A stretch of 7,417 bases of DNA, taken from an uncultured Prevotella sp. GTDB taxonomy: Bacteria > Bacteroidota > Bacteroidia > Bacteroidales > Bacteroidaceae. The stretch is taken from NCBI GenBank assembly GCA_902477645.1, contig CABSIA010000147.1:1-7417 (forward strand), given 5' to 3'. How positions within the stretch are numbered: the stretch's first letter is position 1; each line of letters starts with the position of its first letter. Positions 5,536 to 7,417 of the stretch are shown here, piece after piece. Under the pieces are notes generated by a model, which was not told the origin of the DNA, did no database searches, and saw only the letters and a program-made list of their open reading frames with translations. A program made the translations under genes and the position numbers.

Positions 5536-6390
5536 ATGAACTACCCTATTGAGAAACTTAACGTCTACACTCTGAATGTGGGCTACGCCATACACAATGC
5601 TGACTGGAACTGGAAAAACGTGCAAAGCCCCTTCGCACGGCTGTATCTCGTTGTCGACGGTACGGCAAAAATAGAACTGCCTACCGGCACTTACGACCTC
5701 AAGCCGGGACACCTGTATTTTATTCCCGCATTCACCAAGCACAGCTACATCTGCAATGCTCATTTTTCTCATTACTATCTGCATGTCTACGAGCGGCAAA
5801 GCGGCACATCTGGAGTTCTCGACGAGTGGAGCTTTCCGACAGAGGTAAAAGCGGAAAAAAGCGACACCGAACTCTTCGAGCGGCTGATACGCATAAATCC
5901 GTTTATGAAGCTGCCCATGTCTAACCCCATTGGCTACGACAACCATCAGACACTGGTCAGCAACATGCAGCTCAACGTAAAACGCCCGTTCTGCGACAAG
6001 GTTGAGTCAAGGGGCATTCTTTTCATCCTGCTGTCAAGGTTCCTGAAATATGCCGAGCCGAAAAACGAGGTCAACGACAACCGCATCCGCCAGGCTCTGA
6101 CCATCATAAGGCTCAAACTCGATCGGATTCTCGTCATTTCGGCAATAGCCAGCGAGGTGTGTATGTCGAAAGACCATTTCATCCGCACGTTCAAGAAAGA
6201 AGTAGGAACCACTCCCAACGCATATATAATAAGTAAGAGAATGGAAATGGCACAGTTGCTTCTGCTAACCACCGACAACTCCATAAAGGTCATCGCCATG
6301 CAAACAGGCTTTACCGATGACTCATATTTCAACAAATCGTTCCGTAAACACTCGGGGATGTCGCCACAGCAATACAGGGAACAACGCTGA
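5536..6390 (+). CDS. AraC-family transcriptional regulator with N-terminal cupin
   Basis: A 284-residue cytoplasmic regulator from ATG 5536. The N-terminal half is a sugar-sensing cupin of the AraC type: LYLVVDGTAKIELPTGTYDL (36-55) and KPGHLYFIPAFTKHSY (56-71) are its core strands, with His residues at 59, 69, 79 and 83. The C-terminal DNA-binding domain (about 183-284) has two helix-turn-helix units, one at about 201-219 (ISAIASEVCMSKDHFIRTF) and one at about 250-269, ending in the signature FTDDSYFNKSFRKHSGMSPQQYR. A longer in-frame reading back to TTG 5506 was set aside because that codon is part of the promoter. The gene is divergent from the catabolic train and shares the 196-bp control region, the classic arrangement for a local activator. 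The likely inducer is L-galactose, L-fucose or a derivative; that is inference. Confidence 0.9.
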   Translation: MNYPIEKLNVYTLNVGYAIHNADWNWKNVQSPFARLYLVVDGTAKIELPTGTYDLKPGHLYFIPAFTKHSYICNAHFSHYYLHVYERQSGTSGVLDEWSFPTEVKAEKSDTELFERLIRINPFMKLPMSNPIGYDNHQTLVSNMQLNVKRPFCDKVESRGILFILLSRFLKYAEPKNEVNDNRIRQALTIIRLKLDRILVISAIASEVCMSKDHFIRTFKKEVGTTPNAYIISKRMEMAQLLLLTTDNSIKVIAMQTGFTDDSYFNKSFRKHSGMSPQQYREQR

Positions 6391-6407
6391 CTTCCTTTAA
6401 CTTGACC

Positions 6408-6424
6408 GTTCATCATAGGTGAAC
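6408..6424 (+). terminator. Weak stem-loop after the regulator gene
   Basis: GTTCATC-ATA-GGTGAAC can fold into a 7-bp stem (one G-U pair) with a 3-nt loop, 18 nt past the regulator stop codon. No run of T follows, so it is not a standard intrinsic terminator; it may only be an mRNA 3' structure. The rest of 6425-6600 is AT-rich and shows no gene or RNA that I recognise. Confidence 0.25.
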
Positions 6425-6603
6425 AACCGTAAAAGATAGATGGCAACATTATGCGTTTTCAGAACAAATACCCGCAAAACTAAATAATGAATATGTAAAT
6501 TGTCAGGCATTATGGGATTTGTCGTTATAAAACGATATCACTCCAAATATCGGAAGAACCATAATAAATACAGATATTTCAACTCAAAATAATAATTATT
6601 CAC

Positions 6604-6611
6604 TATCTTTG
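6604..6611 (+). promoter_or_regulatory. -7 promoter box of the TPR gene
   Basis: TATCTTTG is a full match to the Bacteroidetes -7 consensus TAnnTTTG. It lies 23 nt before the ATG at 6635, placing the transcription start near 6615. The -33 match is weak (TTTC at 6577-6580, with slightly long spacing). It separates this gene from the regulator transcript. Confidence 0.6.
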
Positions 6612-6634
6612 TAACACTATAAACCATCTTAGAC

Positions 6635-7417
6635 ATGAAAGACATTTACAAGAAACGCTGTTTGGGCATTCTGGCGATCATATTATTTCTGATTGCCCTA
6701 ATAATGATTATAGGCACTGGCAACAATCAGTGCCCGCCACGCCTTGCACATATCGACAGCCTTATGGAAACAAATCCGCAGGCTGCCTACGACAGTCTGC
6801 TGCATATAGACTCTATGCGCATCTACGATGGCGATAAGGCCACGGAGATGCGCCTGCTTATGCTCAAGGCGAAAGCACAAAACAAGCTCTACCTGCAAAT
6901 GCCGTCCGACACCGTTTTCTCCGATGTCGTTTCCTATTACGACCGCCACGGCTCTGCCAACGACCGCATGCTCTCCCGATATCTGCTCGGATGCATATAT
7001 GCGGGCGCGAAGGAAGCACCAATGGCATTGGAATGTTTTATTGACGCGGTAGAGCAAGCCGACACCACATCCAACGACTGTGACTACAATACATTGTTTA
7101 GGATACATGGGCAAATAGCAAGTTTATACGAATCACAACATTTGTTCGATAACTCTATGATTGCAAATAATCACTTTAGTGAATATGCTCTCAAGGCAGG
7201 TGATGTTTACAACTATATACGCGGAAAGGAGTTTGTTGGCGGCACCTGTTTTTCTTTAGGTGACACACTAAAGGCACTCAGCATCTTCAAAGACTGCATC
7301 AGTCTCTACAACAAGCATGGTCTCCATAAAGCGGCAGCAAGTGCTTATCCAATCATTATAAACCTTAAATCCGCAACTCCATTACCGAAGTGCTACCTAC
7401 ATGAAGATAAATGGGCT
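6635..7417 (+). CDS. Membrane-anchored tetratricopeptide-repeat protein, N-terminal part
   Basis: The reading frame is open to the window edge (261 codons seen, no stop). Residues 10-27 (LGILAIILFLIALIMIIG) form a single hydrophobic segment after a positive start, suggesting a signal anchor with the rest in the periplasm. From about residue 36 the text resembles a family common in Bacteroides: HIDSLMETNPQAAYDSLL (39-56), RMLSRYLLGCIYAGAKEAPMALECFIDAVEQADTT (111-145), a TPR pair with the typical small and aromatic spacing, and another TPR near 200-226. Complete members usually have more TPRs, then a second membrane helix and a coiled-coil or DNA-binding tail, and are thought to be regulatory; whether that holds here is beyond the window. 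ATG 6635 is chosen because the -7 box lies just upstream. No link to the sugar locus is visible. Confidence 0.8.
   Translation, partial: MKDIYKKRCLGILAIILFLIALIMIIGTGNNQCPPRLAHIDSLMETNPQAAYDSLLHIDSMRIYDGDKATEMRLLMLKAKAQNKLYLQMPSDTVFSDVVSYYDRHGSANDRMLSRYLLGCIYAGAKEAPMALECFIDAVEQADTTSNDCDYNTLFRIHGQIASLYESQHLFDNSMIANNHFSEYALKAGDVYNYIRGKEFVGGTCFSLGDTLKALSIFKDCISLYNKHGLHKAAASAYPIIINLKSATPLPKCYLHEDKWA

Noticed and set aside
6522..6535. Inverted repeat TCGTT-ATAA-AACGA upstream of the TPR gene
   Set aside because: The arms are only 5 bp, there is no T run, and it sits well upstream of the likely promoter, so neither terminator nor operator can be supported.
1..7417. CRISPR array, tRNA, rRNA, insertion sequence or phage genes
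   Set aside because: No regularly spaced repeat array, cloverleaf, ribosomal RNA text, transposase or phage protein was found; the only repeats are the REP-like element and the promoter hexamers.

Overview
The window looks like chromosomal DNA from a member of the Bacteroidales (Bacteroides/Prevotella type). Three promoters match the Bacteroidetes -7 consensus TAnnTTTG, Shine-Dalgarno sequences are weak or absent, and the encoded families (secreted GH29 and GH43 enzymes, an AraC regulator, and a membrane-anchored TPR protein of a type common in Bacteroides) are typical of gut polysaccharide degraders. Genus and species cannot be set from this sequence.

Layout. Positions 5339 down to 1 hold a minus-strand gene train: an aldo-keto reductase sugar dehydrogenase, a COG3618 amidohydrolase-type sugar lactonase, a zinc-dependent medium-chain dehydrogenase, a truncated GH43 gene, a secreted GH29 alpha-L-fucosidase/alpha-L-galactosidase, and the start of a RhaM-family mutarotase cut by the window edge. 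Spacing is tight (18 nt, an ATGA overlap, 57 nt, and 10 nt before the mutarotase), except around a REP-like palindromic element at 1969-2054 that coincides with the broken end of GH43. A divergent AraC-family regulator (5536-6390, plus) faces the train across a 196-bp region. That region holds two promoters, a perfect inverted repeat inside one of them, and an array of ATCGAC direct repeats. From 6635 to the right edge runs an unrelated TPR protein gene, open at its 3' end.

How it works together (inference from named families). The dehydrogenase, lactonase and dehydrogenase trio has the same three enzyme families as the L-galactose pathway described in Bacteroides vulgatus: L-galactose to L-galactono-lactone to L-galactonate to D-tagaturonate, which then enters hexuronate catabolism. 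The GH29 enzyme would free the L-sugar, and the mutarotase would interconvert its anomers for the dehydrogenase. The regulator probably senses the sugar or an oxidised intermediate. The competing reading is oxidative L-fucose catabolism, which uses the same families but also needs an L-fuconate dehydratase and later enzymes. None of those is in this window. Because L-fucose is 6-deoxy-L-galactose, sequence alone cannot separate the two.

The most interesting points are the probable L-galactose locus with an attached hydrolase and mutarotase, the GH43 gene ending inside a REP-like element, and the structured divergent control region.
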